DNA from: Actinomadura alba
Lineage (GTDB): Bacteria; Actinomycetota; Actinomycetes; Streptosporangiales; Streptosporangiaceae
Reading direction: 5' to 3'
Length of the DNA: 64,000 nucleotides
NCBI RefSeq assembly: GCF_014323705.1
Contig: NZ_JABVEC010000008.1
Coordinates: 62,001 to 126,000 of the forward strand
Shown one piece after another: positions 31,046 through 40,495 of this stretch (its first letter is position 1; each line of letters begins with the position of its first letter). Under the pieces are notes generated by a model, which saw only the letters and a list, made by a program, of their open reading frames with translations, was not told where the DNA came from and ran no database searches. A program made the translations under genes and the position numbers.

Positions 31046-33312
31046 TCGACTTCGGCCTTCGCCTCACCCTGCGAGGCGGGAGGGAGGCGGCCGTCCGCCT
31101 CGTCGTCACCGCGGCCGCCGTGGCGCTGGGAGTCGGCCTGCTCCTGGTCACTCTGGCGGGCATCAACGGGGTCAACACGCAGAACGCCCGTTACGCATGG
31201 CTCAACTCGGGCGTTCCCGAGGCCATGGCGGCCGGTGCCGAGGCGTCGCCGGATCCGCTGTGGGGGACGCTCAGCGCCGACGTCCATGACGGTGCGAGGA
31301 TCACCCGCGTCGACGTCGCCGCCACCGGACCCCGATCACCGGTTCCGCCGGGGATCCCGCGGCTGCCGGGCCCAGGACAGTACTATGCCTCGCCGGCTTT
31401 CGGCGCGCTGCTCCGGTCCGCGCCGGCCGCCGAACTCGGCGACCGCTACCCCGGCAGCCAGATCGGCACGATCGGCGCGCAGGCGCTCCCGGCCCCGGAC
31501 TCTCTGATCATCATCGTCGGCCACTCCGCCGATGAGCTGTCGCGCGCACCCGGCGCGGCCCGGATCGCCGGCATCGCGACCAAGACGCCCGGCGAGTGTG
31601 CCCAGTGCCAAGTCGGCATCAACGCGAACGGCATGACCCTCGTCCTGTCCGTCACATCGGCCGCGCTGCTCTTCCCCGTGCTCATCTTCATCGGCACCGC
31701 GACACGGCTCGCCGCGGCTCGCCGAGAGCAGCGCTTCGCCGCCATGCGCCTGGTCGGTGCGACGCCCCGGCAGGTCTCGGTGGTCTCGGCCGTCGAGTCG
31801 ACCGTGGCCGCCCTGGCGGGTACCGCCGTCGGGTTCGGCCTGTTCTTCCTGCTCCGGGTGCCGCTGGCGGCGGTCCCCTTCACCGGTGAGCGCTTCTACC
31901 CGAGCGACCTGTCGCTCGGACCGGTCGAGGTCCTGCTCGTCGCCATCGGCGTCCCGCTCGCGGCGGCCGTCGCGGCCCGGATCGCGCTGCGACGCGTGCG
32001 CATCTCCCCGCTCGGCGTGAGCCGGCGCGTCACTCCGCGTGCGCCCCGGGCCTACCGGCTGATCCCGCTCGTCGCCGGCATCGGCGAGCTCACCTATTTC
32101 GTCGGCAGGAGACCCGACACCACCAACGGCCAGACCTTGGCGTACCTCACCGGAATCCTCCTGATGATGGCGGGCCTGATCATCGCCGGACCGTGGCTGA
32201 CCATGGTGGGCGCCCGGGCCATGGCCCGGCGTAGCAACCGTGCCGCGACGCTCATCGCCGCGCGGCGGCTGTCGGACGATCCGAAAGCCGGCTTCCGCGC
32301 CATCAGCGGGCTCGTCCTCGCCCTCTTCGTGACCAGTACGGCCATCGGGGTGATGACCACGTTCGTCGCCGAACGCGGTGTCTCGAGTGACAGTACGGTG
32401 GCCAGGACCACACTGGTGGCCGACTTCTCCCAGGGCTGGGCCGATGTCCCGGGTGTGCCCAAGGCCTCGATCGCCTCGATCCCGGACTCCGCCCTTGTCC
32501 GGCTACGCTCGATCGAAGGGGTCCGCAGTGTCACGGAGGTCCACACGAATCCGCTCGGCACGACGTTCTCGCTCGGCGGCCCCCGGCCGGTCGTGGCCGG
32601 GCTGGTGTCGTGCCGGCAGTTCGCGGGGTTGTCGGGTATCGGCCGCTGCGCCGACGGGGCCGAGGTGGCGTCGATCCCGCCGAGCTTCGTTTCCGGCTTG
32701 AGGGTCAATCCCTCCTGGAGCACCGCGACCTGGCCCGCTGCGGCCATCTCTGCCGAACGGCTCCAGAGCCTGCCGGTCCAGGAGATCGTCGTGGGCACGG
32801 ACGGGTCGAAGTCGACGATCGAGCAGGTGCGAACCGCTCTCACGGTCGCCTTTCCCGGTCAGGAACCGCCCGTCACCGCCGCTGAGGGGCATGCGAGCTC
32901 GGATACCGAGAGGTTGTTCGACGCGTACCGGCAACTGGTCAACGTCGTGATCCTCGTCAGCCTGTTCATCGCCGGCTGCAGCCTGGCGGTGAGCGTGGTC
33001 GCCAGCCTGAACGACCGCAAGCGTCCCTTCAGCCTGTTGCGATTGACCGGCACTCACCTCGGCATGATGCGCCGCATCGTCGCCCTGGAGAGCGCGGCCC
33101 CGCTGCTCGTCAACGCCGTGGTGGCGATGGCGGCCGGGTTCCTCGCGGCCCAGCTCTTCCTGGAGTCACAGCTGGACTACTCACTTCGAGCACCGGGAGC
33201 CGAGTACTACATCACGGTGTTCGCCGGGCTCGCCGTCTCGCTCGGGGTCATCGTCTCCACCCTCCCGCTACTTAATCGGATCACCGGGCCCGAAACCGCC
33301 AGAAACGAATGA
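31042..33312 (+). CDS. FtsX-like ABC transporter permease
   Basis: Membrane protein of 756 residues. One N-terminal helix (AVRLVVTAAAVALGVGLLLV) precedes a first extracytoplasmic domain. A three-helix FtsX block follows around LVLSVTSAALLFPVLIFIG and LVGATPRQVSVV, then further helices, a second large external domain and a second FtsX block near LRLTGTHLGMMRRIV. This fused layout is common for actinobacterial exporters of unknown or peptide substrates. Regulation is expected through the upstream PadR protein. Confidence 0.88.
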   Translation: MIDFGLRLTLRGGREAAVRLVVTAAAVALGVGLLLVTLAGINGVNTQNARYAWLNSGVPEAMAAGAEASPDPLWGTLSADVHDGARITRVDVAATGPRSPVPPGIPRLPGPGQYYASPAFGALLRSAPAAELGDRYPGSQIGTIGAQALPAPDSLIIIVGHSADELSRAPGAARIAGIATKTPGECAQCQVGINANGMTLVLSVTSAALLFPVLIFIGTATRLAAARREQRFAAMRLVGATPRQVSVVSAVESTVAALAGTAVGFGLFFLLRVPLAAVPFTGERFYPSDLSLGPVEVLLVAIGVPLAAAVAARIALRRVRISPLGVSRRVTPRAPRAYRLIPLVAGIGELTYFVGRRPDTTNGQTLAYLTGILLMMAGLIIAGPWLTMVGARAMARRSNRAATLIAARRLSDDPKAGFRAISGLVLALFVTSTAIGVMTTFVAERGVSSDSTVARTTLVADFSQGWADVPGVPKASIASIPDSALVRLRSIEGVRSVTEVHTNPLGTTFSLGGPRPVVAGLVSCRQFAGLSGIGRCADGAEVASIPPSFVSGLRVNPSWSTATWPAAAISAERLQSLPVQEIVVGTDGSKSTIEQVRTALTVAFPGQEPPVTAAEGHASSDTERLFDAYRQLVNVVILVSLFIAGCSLAVSVVASLNDRKRPFSLLRLTGTHLGMMRRIVALESAAPLLVNAVVAMAAGFLAAQLFLESQLDYSLRAPGAEYYITVFAGLAVSLGVIVSTLPLLNRITGPETARNE

Positions 33313-33327
33313 CCGGAGGGGCCGCCG

Positions 33328-34170
33328 TTAGACGCCGTCGAAGTAGGTCCACGCCCCGCTCAGGTCACCGTCCCGGAGCGCCGTCACCGGGATCATGAAA
33401 TGCAGCCACCCGCCCTCACTCCAGTTCCACAGCTCGTTGCTCGAAAGCTGGAGCAGGTGCCGGGACTCGGCCCGCTCCCCTTTCGCCGGCGACGGCCCGT
33501 TGGACAGCATGTTCGGCCAGCCGAAGGCCTGACCGGCCAGGAGCGTTCCCTCGATCGCGGAGTGCTCCTGCCAGACCGACCCGAACCGGTCCTGGATGAG
33601 CATGTTCGGGACATCCTCGTAGAGGGTGCCCGCGTGGTCGGGGCCGGGGTCGAGACGGCTGATGACGTCGTCCCAGGGATCCGGGAGGGTGACCATCGGT
33701 TCGGCGTACATCGGCACCGAGTCGAAGACCGCGGCCCCGGCCGGTGCCGGCACTTCGACGGCGCGCGCCGGGGCCGCCGCGAGCACTCCGCACAGGCGAG
33801 GGTCGTCGAGGTCGACCCTTCCGAAGACCTCCCAGGCGTCACCTGCCTCCGGATAGAGAAAGAAGAGGTTCAGCAGGCCGACCCCGCCGTGCGGCTCTTC
33901 GCCGAGCCACGGGCCGAGCGCCTCCATGTCGAGGACGGCGAACAGGCTCAGCGGAACGCCTTCGCACTCCGGCCACGCGGTGCCCGGCTCGAGCAGGGCG
34001 GGGCCGCCGAACCGGGAGCGGCCCGCAGCGGACTCTCCCTCGCCCACGGCGTCGACCATGAAGCCCGGCTTCGCCAGCACGGCGAGCTGGGACCCCACGT
34101 GCTCGCCCAGATGCTCGACACAGAGTTCCCGTACCACTGCGAGTTCCGCTTGATAGTCCATACGCCTCAT
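33328..34170 (-). CDS. YwqG-like DUF1963 protein
   Basis: Cytoplasmic protein of 280 residues. It shows the DUF1963 pattern: SRFGGPALLEPGTAWPECEG near residue 55, LLNLFFLYPE, a central DPWDD segment and a C-terminal LLQLSSNELWNWSEGG. Family function is unknown. ATG at 34161 (MDYQAEL) is an equally good start. Divergent from the OmpR-type regulator gene. Confidence 0.85.
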   Translation of the reverse strand: MRRMDYQAELAVVRELCVEHLGEHVGSQLAVLAKPGFMVDAVGEGESAAGRSRFGGPALLEPGTAWPECEGVPLSLFAVLDMEALGPWLGEEPHGGVGLLNLFFLYPEAGDAWEVFGRVDLDDPRLCGVLAAAPARAVEVPAPAGAAVFDSVPMYAEPMVTLPDPWDDVISRLDPGPDHAGTLYEDVPNMLIQDRFGSVWQEHSAIEGTLLAGQAFGWPNMLSNGPSPAKGERAESRHLLQLSSNELWNWSEGGWLHFMIPVTALRDGDLSGAWTYFDGV

Positions 34171-34297
34171 CCCAGCATGACCGCGACCGTCGGTGGCGGT
34201 GAGAACCCGATCAACGGCTCGTTAGATTTCGATTAGATACCGACGTTTCCGCAGCTCAACGACCATCTCACGACGATCGCCCCATTAGCTTGGGTTC

Positions 34298-35047
34298 ATG
34301 GAGACGCCGAAGACGGGCGGGCCGGCCGACGCGGAGCGGTCGGCCCGGGTGCTGGTGGTCGATGACGAGCCGGCGGTACGGGAGGCCCTGACCAGCAGTC
34401 TGGTCTTCGAGGGTTACGAGGTCGTGACGGCCGGCGACGGGGAGTCCGCGCTGGAGCGGGTCGAGGCCGACCGGCCGGACGTCGTCGTCCTCGATGTCCT
34501 GATGCCCAGAGTGGACGGGCTCACCGCCTGCCGCCGGCTTCGCGCACAGGGGTCGACCGTGCCCGTGCTGATGCTCACCGCCCGCGACATGGTGGGCGAC
34601 CGCGTCACGGGGCTGGACGCGGGGGCCGACGACTATCTGGTCAAGCCGTTCGAGCTGGACGAGCTGCTGGCCCGCATGCGGGCGCTGCTGCGGCGCAGCG
34701 CGCTCACGGCGGGCCCCTCCGCCGACCCGGTCGAGGGGCAGGTGCTGGACTTCGCTGATCTGCGGATGAACACGCTCACCCGGGAGGTCACCCGGGCCGG
34801 CCGACCGGTCGGGCTCACCCGCACCGAGTACACCCTGTTGGAGATGCTGCTGCTGCACCCGCGGCAGGTGCTGACCAGGGAGCAGATCCTCGAGACCGTG
34901 TGGGGCTTCACGTTCGAGCCCGCCTCCAACTCCCTCGACGTGTACGTCATGTACCTGCGCCGGAAGACCGAGGCGGGCGGGCTGCCCCGGCTGATCCAGA
35001 CCGTACGCGGCATCGGCTACGTCCTCCGCGAGGCGGCCGGACCGTGA
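34298..35047 (+). CDS. OmpR-family response regulator
   Basis: Protein of 249 residues. The receiver domain starts [14 protein letters not shown], with phosphoacceptor Asp in [13 protein letters not shown] and the conserved Lys in [10 protein letters not shown]. The winged-helix output domain has [20 protein letters not shown] and YLRRKTE, ending VRGIGYVLR. Its stop overlaps the GTG of the kinase gene. The pair converges on a MacAB-like efflux operon and small lipoprotein, a common regulator-target arrangement in actinobacteria. Confidence 0.95.
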   Translation: METPKTGGPADAERSARVLVVDDEPAVREALTSSLVFEGYEVVTAGDGESALERVEADRPDVVVLDVLMPRVDGLTACRRLRAQGSTVPVLMLTARDMVGDRVTGLDAGADDYLVKPFELDELLARMRALLRRSALTAGPSADPVEGQVLDFADLRMNTLTREVTRAGRPVGLTRTEYTLLEMLLLHPRQVLTREQILETVWGFTFEPASNSLDVYVMYLRRKTEAGGLPRLIQTVRGIGYVLREAAGP

Positions 35048-36453
35048 TCCGGCGGCTGACGCTACGGAGCCGGCTGACCATACTGACCGCCACGGCCGTC
35101 GCCGTCGCCGTCGCGGCCTGCGCCGGCGCCAGCTGGCTGCTCACCCGCAACGAGCTCTACCGGCAGATCGACCGGTCGCTGACCGAGATCCCGTTCGGGC
35201 GCCGCGAGCCGGCCGGATCCCCGCCCCGCCCGGACGGGAGCCTGCAGAACACTCTGCGGAACTGCAGTTCGGAACCGGCGGACCCCGTCCTGAGCCCGTT
35301 GCGCTTCACCGCGCAGGTGATCAAGCCGGATGGTACGTCCTGTGTCATGCCGGGCTCACCGCACGCGCTCGTCATCACCGACCACGACCGCGAGGTCGCG
35401 CGCGGCCTGCATGACGACGTGTTCCGCGACGGGGCCACGACCGACGGCATCCCCATGCGGGTGCTGACGCGCCCGATGCCGGACGGCACCACGGTCTCCA
35501 TCGCGCTTCCGTTGAAGGAGGTCCAGAGATCACTCCGGAACCTCGCCCTCCTGCTCATCCCCGTCTCGTTGTTCGGGGTGCTCGGCGCCGCGTCGGCGGG
35601 GCTGCTCATCGCCAGGGCGGCGTTGCGGCCGGTGGACGAGTTGACAGGGGTGGTCGTGCACATCGCCCGTACCGAGGATCTCGACACCGTCATCCCGGTC
35701 TCCGGCAACGACGAGATCGCGCGGCTCGGCGGCTCGTTCAACACGATGACCCGGGCCCTCGCCGCCTCGCGGGACCGGCAGCGGGCGCTCATCGCCGACG
35801 CCGGCCACGAACTGCGCACACCGCTGACCAGCCTGCGCACCAACATCGATCTGCTGCTGCGCAGCGAGTCGACCGGCCGCGACCTGCCCGCCGAGACCAA
35901 GCACCGGCTACTGGTGAGCGTGAAGGCACAGCTCCATGAACTGTCCAGCCTGGTCGGCGATCTGCTCGAGCTCGCCCGGCCGGACCGCGGTGAGAGGGCG
36001 ACCGAGGTCGTCGCCCTGCACCACGTGGTGGACCGTGCGGTCGGACGGGCCCGCCTGCGCGGTCTCGGCCTGCGCCTCGACGCCGCGGTGGAGCCATGGC
36101 ACGTACACGGCGACGCGGGACAACTCGAGCGCGCCGTGATGAACCTGCTCGACAACGCGGTGAAGTTCAGCCCGCTAGGCGGCACCGTGGACGTGCGCCT
36201 GCGCGGGGGCGAGCTGACTGTACGAGATCAGGGTCCAGGCATCCCGGCCGAGGATCTGCCGCACGTCTTCGACCGGTTCTGGCGGTCACCGTCCGCACGC
36301 AGCCTGCCGGGTTCGGGGCTCGGACTGTCCATCGTCGCCCTCGTGGTCCGCGAAAGCGGGGGGAATGTCTCACTGGGGCCGGCCCCGGGCGGAGGCACCC
36401 TCGCCCGCGTACGGCTGCCCGGCGTGAGCGACGAAGTCCTCGCCTCCTCCTGA
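35044..36453 (+). CDS. Sensor histidine kinase with HAMP domain
   Basis: Membrane kinase of 469 residues starting at GTG 35044 within the regulator's stop codon. A first helix ([23 protein letters not shown]), an extracytoplasmic sensor region of about 130 residues, a second helix ([21 protein letters not shown]), a HAMP domain, the HisKA motif [15 protein letters not shown] and a HATPase domain with [17 protein letters not shown] and GSGLGLSIV are all present. The sensor region contains two Cys (RNCSSE, TSCVMPG) that could form a disulphide. Cognate partner of the preceding OmpR-type regulator. Confidence 0.95.
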   Translation: MIRRLTLRSRLTILTATAVAVAVAACAGASWLLTRNELYRQIDRSLTEIPFGRREPAGSPPRPDGSLQNTLRNCSSEPADPVLSPLRFTAQVIKPDGTSCVMPGSPHALVITDHDREVARGLHDDVFRDGATTDGIPMRVLTRPMPDGTTVSIALPLKEVQRSLRNLALLLIPVSLFGVLGAASAGLLIARAALRPVDELTGVVVHIARTEDLDTVIPVSGNDEIARLGGSFNTMTRALAASRDRQRALIADAGHELRTPLTSLRTNIDLLLRSESTGRDLPAETKHRLLVSVKAQLHELSSLVGDLLELARPDRGERATEVVALHHVVDRAVGRARLRGLGLRLDAAVEPWHVHGDAGQLERAVMNLLDNAVKFSPLGGTVDVRLRGGELTVRDQGPGIPAEDLPHVFDRFWRSPSARSLPGSGLGLSIVALVVRESGGNVSLGPAPGGGTLARVRLPGVSDEVLASS

Positions 36454-36593
36454 CCGGTACGTCGGAGTCGCGTTCCCGCATCGAGTCGGATGCCCGACAT
36501 GCATCGGGGGCCTGAGGCGTCTTCCACCCCAAGCCCCCGAACCGTCAAGTCCCCAAGCCCGTCAAGTCCCCGGCCCCGTCAACTCGCCGGGAA

Positions 36594-36992
36594 TCACTGG
36601 CCGCCGCCGCCTCCACCGGCCGGGCCGCCCTGTGGCCTGAGCGAGGCGCACGCCTGGACCGCCTGGCGCTGTCCGTCCGACATCGACGGCCGGTCACTCG
36701 GCCGACCGCTCGGCCGACCGCTCGGCCGGCCGGAGGGCCGAGCGGTCGGCGTCCGTCCTTGACCGCCCGGACCGCCCGGACCGCCGGCCCGCGGCGTGAC
36801 CCCGTGTTCCTGCAAGCACTGCTGGAAGGCATCGTTCGAGCCGCCACCTCCTTCATTGGATGCCCCGGTGGGGGCGACGCCGCCACCCGTACCGCTGTCG
36901 CCGCTCCCGCCTCCGCACGCGGCGGTGAACAGCAAGGCACCGGCGATGGCCATCGCACCGAGCAGGCGAGTCGATTTCGCCATGGCACTCAT
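36594..36992 (-). CDS. Small Gly/Arg-Pro-Ser repeat lipoprotein
   Basis: About 132 residues from the ATG at 36992, which has GGGAGAA upstream. The N-terminus (STRLLGAMAIAGALLFTAACGGG) is a lipoprotein signal with lipobox TAAC. A Gly/Ser spacer leads to NDAFQQCLQEHGVT, then four GRPS/DRPS units and a second Cys in AVQACASLRP; two Cys may pair. It is the last gene of the MacAB-like operon, 34 bases after the permease stop, and is likely an accessory protein of that exporter. The following 36454-36593 shows only repetitive GTCAAGTCCCC words. Confidence 0.7.
   Translation of the reverse strand: MSAMAKSTRLLGAMAIAGALLFTAACGGGSGDSGTGGGVAPTGASNEGGGGSNDAFQQCLQEHGVTPRAGGPGGPGGQGRTPTARPSGRPSGRPSGRPSDRPSMSDGQRQAVQACASLRPQGGPAGGGGGGQ
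36695..36730 (-). repeat. Tandem 12-base repeats (GRPS/DRPS units)
   Basis: Near-identical ctcggccgaccg units follow one another inside the small lipoprotein gene and encode GRPS/DRPS tetrapeptides. Length is a multiple of three, so copy-number change would keep the frame. Confidence 0.6.
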
Positions 36993-37026
36993 CACTTCTC
37001 CCTCAATGACATGGGGCATGGCTCGC

Positions 37027-38331
37027 TCATTCATGCCGGAGCGCCTCGATGGGACGCAGCTTGGCGGCACGGTTGGCGGGATAGCTGCCGAAGAACAGCC
37101 CGATCGCCACGGACACACCCAGTGCGAGCACGATCGACGACGGCACGATCACCGGCTTGACCCCGACGATGTTGAACATCGTGCCGATCAGTCCGGCCGC
37201 CACACCGAGGATGCCGCCGATCAGGCTCAGCATGGTCGCCTCGGCGACGAACTGACCGAGGATCGCCCCCTTGGGCGCGCCGATGGCCTTACGGATGCCG
37301 ATCTCCCGGGTCCGTTCGGTGACCGTCACCAGCATGATGTTGGTGATGCCGATACCGCCCACCAGCAGGCTGATCGCCGCGACCGCGCCGAGCAGCACCG
37401 TGAAGGTCCGGTTCGACTCACTGACCGCCGACTGAATGCTGGCCTGGTTCATCACCTGGAAATCCGGTGCGGCCGAGCCGGTGATGTCGTGCCGCTGCCC
37501 GAGGACCCGGGTCACCTCGCTCTGCGCGGCGTCGACCACTTCGGAGGTCTTGGCCTCGACCACGATCTGATCCAGTCCGCCGTACCCGGTCAGCGTCTCC
37601 TGTACGGCGGAGAGCGGCGCGATCGCGATGCTGTCCGCATCCTGGAAACTGCTGGAGTCGGAGCCCGATTCCGTCAGCACCCCCGCGACGGTGAACTTGA
37701 TGCCCCCGACACTGATCTGCCTGCCCACCGCGTCCACCCGGCCGAAGAGGGCGTCGGCGACGCTGCTGCCGATCACCAGCGTCTTGCGCCCTTCGGTCAC
37801 GTCGTCGGTGGTGAACCGCGAACCACTCGCCACCACCTTGTTGGCGGCCTCGAAGTAGGTCGGGTACGTGCCGATGAACTGGTTGATCGTGGTGCTGCTC
37901 CCCGCGTACGTCGCCGTCGCGGCCTGAGACCTCGCCACCGGTGAAGCGCTCTTCACCGAGGGAGTGTTCGTGGGGTCGACCAGGGCCTTGGCGTCGGCGA
38001 CCGTGAGGTCGTGCGCCTGGGTGCGCGGACCGGTGCCGGTGGACTGTTGCTGCCCACCGGCCGCCCGCCCGCCGAAGCCGCCACCACCGCCGCCGAAGCC
38101 GCCGAAGCCGCCGGCTCCGCCGCCGCCCGTGGTCGATTTGGTGATGGTCAGCGAGTTCGCGCCGAGCCGCTGGATGCTCTGTTGGATTTGCAGCGACGAA
38201 CCGTTGCCGACGGCGACCAGCAAGATCACCGCGCCGACGCCGATCAGGATGCCGAGCGTCGTGAGGCCACTGCGCATCTTGTTCGCCGACAACCCGCGCA
38301 GGGCGAACCGCAGGATCTCTACTGCGCCCAT
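37027..38331 (-). CDS. MacB-type ABC transporter permease
   Basis: Membrane permease of 434 residues with the MacB topology. A first helix (GLTTLGILIGVGAVILLVAVG) is followed by a large periplasmic-type domain and three C-terminal helices including LLVGGIGITNIMLVTVTERT, REIGIRKAIGA and IVLALGVSVAIGLFFG. The external domain has a Gly-rich loop (GGGGAGGFGGFGGGGGGFGG) not usual in MacB. It partners the ATPase at 38396 and the adaptor at 39142, forming a tripartite-style exporter adapted to a Gram-positive envelope. Confidence 0.93.
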   Translation of the reverse strand: MGAVEILRFALRGLSANKMRSGLTTLGILIGVGAVILLVAVGNGSSLQIQQSIQRLGANSLTITKSTTGGGGAGGFGGFGGGGGGFGGRAAGGQQQSTGTGPRTQAHDLTVADAKALVDPTNTPSVKSASPVARSQAATATYAGSSTTINQFIGTYPTYFEAANKVVASGSRFTTDDVTEGRKTLVIGSSVADALFGRVDAVGRQISVGGIKFTVAGVLTESGSDSSSFQDADSIAIAPLSAVQETLTGYGGLDQIVVEAKTSEVVDAAQSEVTRVLGQRHDITGSAAPDFQVMNQASIQSAVSESNRTFTVLLGAVAAISLLVGGIGITNIMLVTVTERTREIGIRKAIGAPKGAILGQFVAEATMLSLIGGILGVAAGLIGTMFNIVGVKPVIVPSSIVLALGVSVAIGLFFGSYPANRAAKLRPIEALRHE

Positions 38332-38395
38332 GGCCGCCTCCTCGGTCCGGGCACCGTGCCGATTACCTTGATGGTCACCGTGCGTTCTCTCGCGC

Positions 38396-39145
38396 TCATC
38401 GGCCCGCTCCGTTCCCGGCCGCCGACAAGAGGCCGGGCGGCGGTCCTTCGACCGGGGCCTGCCGCCGGTCTTCGATGATCTGGCCGTCGACCAGCCTGAT
38501 CACCCGCTTGGCATGGGCGGCCACTTCGTCCTCGTGGGTGATGATCACGATGGTGCGGCCGGCCATGGTGAGCCGGTCCAGGATGTTCAGCACGTCATGG
38601 GTCGACTTGGTGTCCAGGTTTCCGGTGGGCTCGTCGGCGAGCAGCAAGGCGGGGGCCGTGACCAGTGCGCGGGCGACCGCGACGCGCTGCTGCTGCCCGC
38701 CCGACAACTCGTTCGGCTCATGGCCGACCCGGTCGGCCAGCCCGACCTCCCCCAGCGCGGCCAGCGCGCGCTGCCGCCGCTCGGCTCTCTTCACTCCGCC
38801 GTAGGCAAGGGGCAGTTCCACATTGGTCAGCGCGCTCATTCGCGGGATCAGGTTGAACGACTGGAAGATGAAGCCGATCTTGCGGTTCCGCAGGGTCGCC
38901 AGGCTGCTCTCCTCCAGCGCGCCCACGTCGGTTCCGTCCAGGAGATACTGTCCGCTGCTGGGCACGTCCAGGCAGCCCACGATGTTCATCAGAGTCGACT
39001 TGCCCGAGCCGGACGCACCCATGATCGCCACATGGTCGCCCCGCTGGACTGTGAGCGTGACCCCTCGCAGGGCATGTACGGCCGTGTCACCATCGCCGTA
39101 CACCTTGGCCACGGAGCGGATGTCCAGGACCGGTGCCGCGGTCAT
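38396..39145 (-). CDS. MacB/LolD-type ABC transporter ATPase
   Basis: ATPase of 249 residues. Walker A is GASGSGKST, the signature LSGGQQQRVAVARAL, Walker B LLLADEPTGNLD and H-loop IITHEDE. Its start overlaps the stop of the adaptor gene (ATGA) and the permease gene follows 64 bases downstream, so it is the middle gene of a three-part export operon. Confidence 0.95.
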   Translation of the reverse strand: MTAAPVLDIRSVAKVYGDGDTAVHALRGVTLTVQRGDHVAIMGASGSGKSTLMNIVGCLDVPSSGQYLLDGTDVGALEESSLATLRNRKIGFIFQSFNLIPRMSALTNVELPLAYGGVKRAERRQRALAALGEVGLADRVGHEPNELSGGQQQRVAVARALVTAPALLLADEPTGNLDTKSTHDVLNILDRLTMAGRTIVIITHEDEVAAHAKRVIRLVDGQIIEDRRQAPVEGPPPGLLSAAGNGAGR

Positions 39146-40356
39146 GGACGCCCTCCGCCGCCGGGGCCGCCACCGCCGAAGCCGCCGCCGCCCATGCCGC
39201 CGCCACCGGGCCGCGCCCCGCCACCACCGCCGGGAGCGCCACCGCCAGGTCCGCCGGGAGCGCCACCTCCGGGAGCCGTTCCGGTACCGCCGGTCGTGAT
39301 GACCACCGTGTCGCCTTCGTTCAGCCCCGACTCGATCTCAGTGCCGGTGTCGCCCTTCACGCCGACCTGCACCGTCTTGACGACCTGCTTGCCGTTCTGC
39401 AGCACCGTGACGGTGCTCTGCCCGCCAGCGGTGCGCACTGCGGCCGTCGGTACGTACAGGACGTCGGTGGCTCTGGCGACGGCCACCTCGACGCTCGACG
39501 TCTGACCGAGCCGAAGCCCTGAGGGCTTCGTGGTGAGCGCGATGGTCACGTTGTACTGGACGACGTTGTTGGAGGTGGTCGGGGAGGTGTCGATCGCGGT
39601 GACCTTGCCGGTCGCGGTCACGCCGGTCAACGCGTCGAAGGAGACGTTCGCCTCCTGGCCGACCTTGAGCTTCGTCGTGTCGGACTCCGTGAAGGCTCCC
39701 TTCACCTGGAGCCTGGAGAGATCCGCCAGTTCGACGAAGCCGGTGCCGGCCCCGGTGGACGACGTATCGGACGAGGTGGACGATGAGGAGCCGCCCGTTC
39801 CACCTGAGGTGCCTGACGAACTCGTGCTCGATGAAGATCCACCGCCCGATCCACTGGAGGAACCGCCCGTGGTTCCGTTGACGGCGGTGACCGTGCCTGC
39901 GAACGGCGCCCTCAACACGGTGCCGTTGAGAGTCCGTACCGCCTTGTCGTAGGAGTTCTTGGCGTTGACATAGCTCGCGTACCCCTGGGCGGTCGAGGTG
40001 TTGTCGTCCGCGGCGTTCAGGCTCGCCAGCGCGGCCGACACGTCCTGTTCCGCCGCTGTCCGATCCAGCCTCGCGAGCACCTTTCCCTTCGTTACCTTGT
40101 CGCCGGCCTTGACGTAGAGATGGGTCACGGTTCCGGAGGCTTCGAAGTTGAGCGACTGTTTCTTGGAGCTTTCGACCGATCCGGACGCCGAGATCGACTG
40201 CTCCACCGTGCCCTGCATGACCTTCACGGTGCGCGTGGTGGCTCCCGTCGCGTCGCCGTCATCGGCCAGAGATACATAGGCGATGCCCACACCACCTGCC
40301 AACAGCACCACAAGAGCGCCGTTGAGCAGCAGCGTTCTGCGTTTGAGGGATTTCAT
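39142..40356 (-). CDS. HlyD/MacA-family adaptor protein
   Basis: Membrane-anchored adaptor of about 404 residues from ATG 40356 (MKSLKRRTLLLNGALVVLLA, a short anchor). The lipoyl-like half-motif SSKKQSLNFEASGTVTHLYV, then KAGDKVTKGKVLARLD, is followed by a short coiled part, a long Ser/Gly/Thr loop, a beta-barrel region (GQEANVSFDALTG) and a terminal Gly/Pro-rich tail (about 50 residues). The alpha-hairpin is shorter than in Gram-negative MacA, as expected without an outer membrane partner. A TTG at 40389 could extend it by 11 residues; neither start has a clear ribosome site. Confidence 0.9.
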   Translation of the reverse strand: MKSLKRRTLLLNGALVVLLAGGVGIAYVSLADDGDATGATTRTVKVMQGTVEQSISASGSVESSKKQSLNFEASGTVTHLYVKAGDKVTKGKVLARLDRTAAEQDVSAALASLNAADDNTSTAQGYASYVNAKNSYDKAVRTLNGTVLRAPFAGTVTAVNGTTGGSSSGSGGGSSSSTSSSGTSGGTGGSSSSTSSDTSSTGAGTGFVELADLSRLQVKGAFTESDTTKLKVGQEANVSFDALTGVTATGKVTAIDTSPTTSNNVVQYNVTIALTTKPSGLRLGQTSSVEVAVARATDVLYVPTAAVRTAGGQSTVTVLQNGKQVVKTVQVGVKGDTGTEIESGLNEGDTVVITTGGTGTAPGGGAPGGPGGGAPGGGGGARPGGGGMGGGGFGGGGPGGGGRP

Positions 40357-40414
40357 GGCACCGAAGACTGGCGTCCCGTGCTTGGGCAATCGTGATGACC
40401 TGATGAAGGTTCCG

Positions 40415-40453
40415 TGAGATCCGCAGGCGACCAGCGGCCGGCCGCGGATCTCA
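40415..40453. promoter_or_regulatory. Perfect 10-bp inverted repeat between efflux operon and glycosyltransferase
   Basis: TGAGATCCGC (40415-40424) and GCGGATCTCA (40444-40453) are exact complements with a 19-base spacer. They lie in the region shared by the divergent efflux operon (minus) and glycosyltransferase gene (plus). This could be a regulator site, for example for the OmpR-type regulator, or a transcript hairpin. Confidence 0.4.
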
Positions 40454-40495
40454 TCTGACTCTTAGGCGCGGATAACCGGGTTCCCACGATGCGTT

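Noticed and set aside
36490..36593. GTCAAGTCCCC repeats as a CRISPR-like array
   Set aside because: Units are short, adjacent and without unique spacers; simple sequence repetition only.
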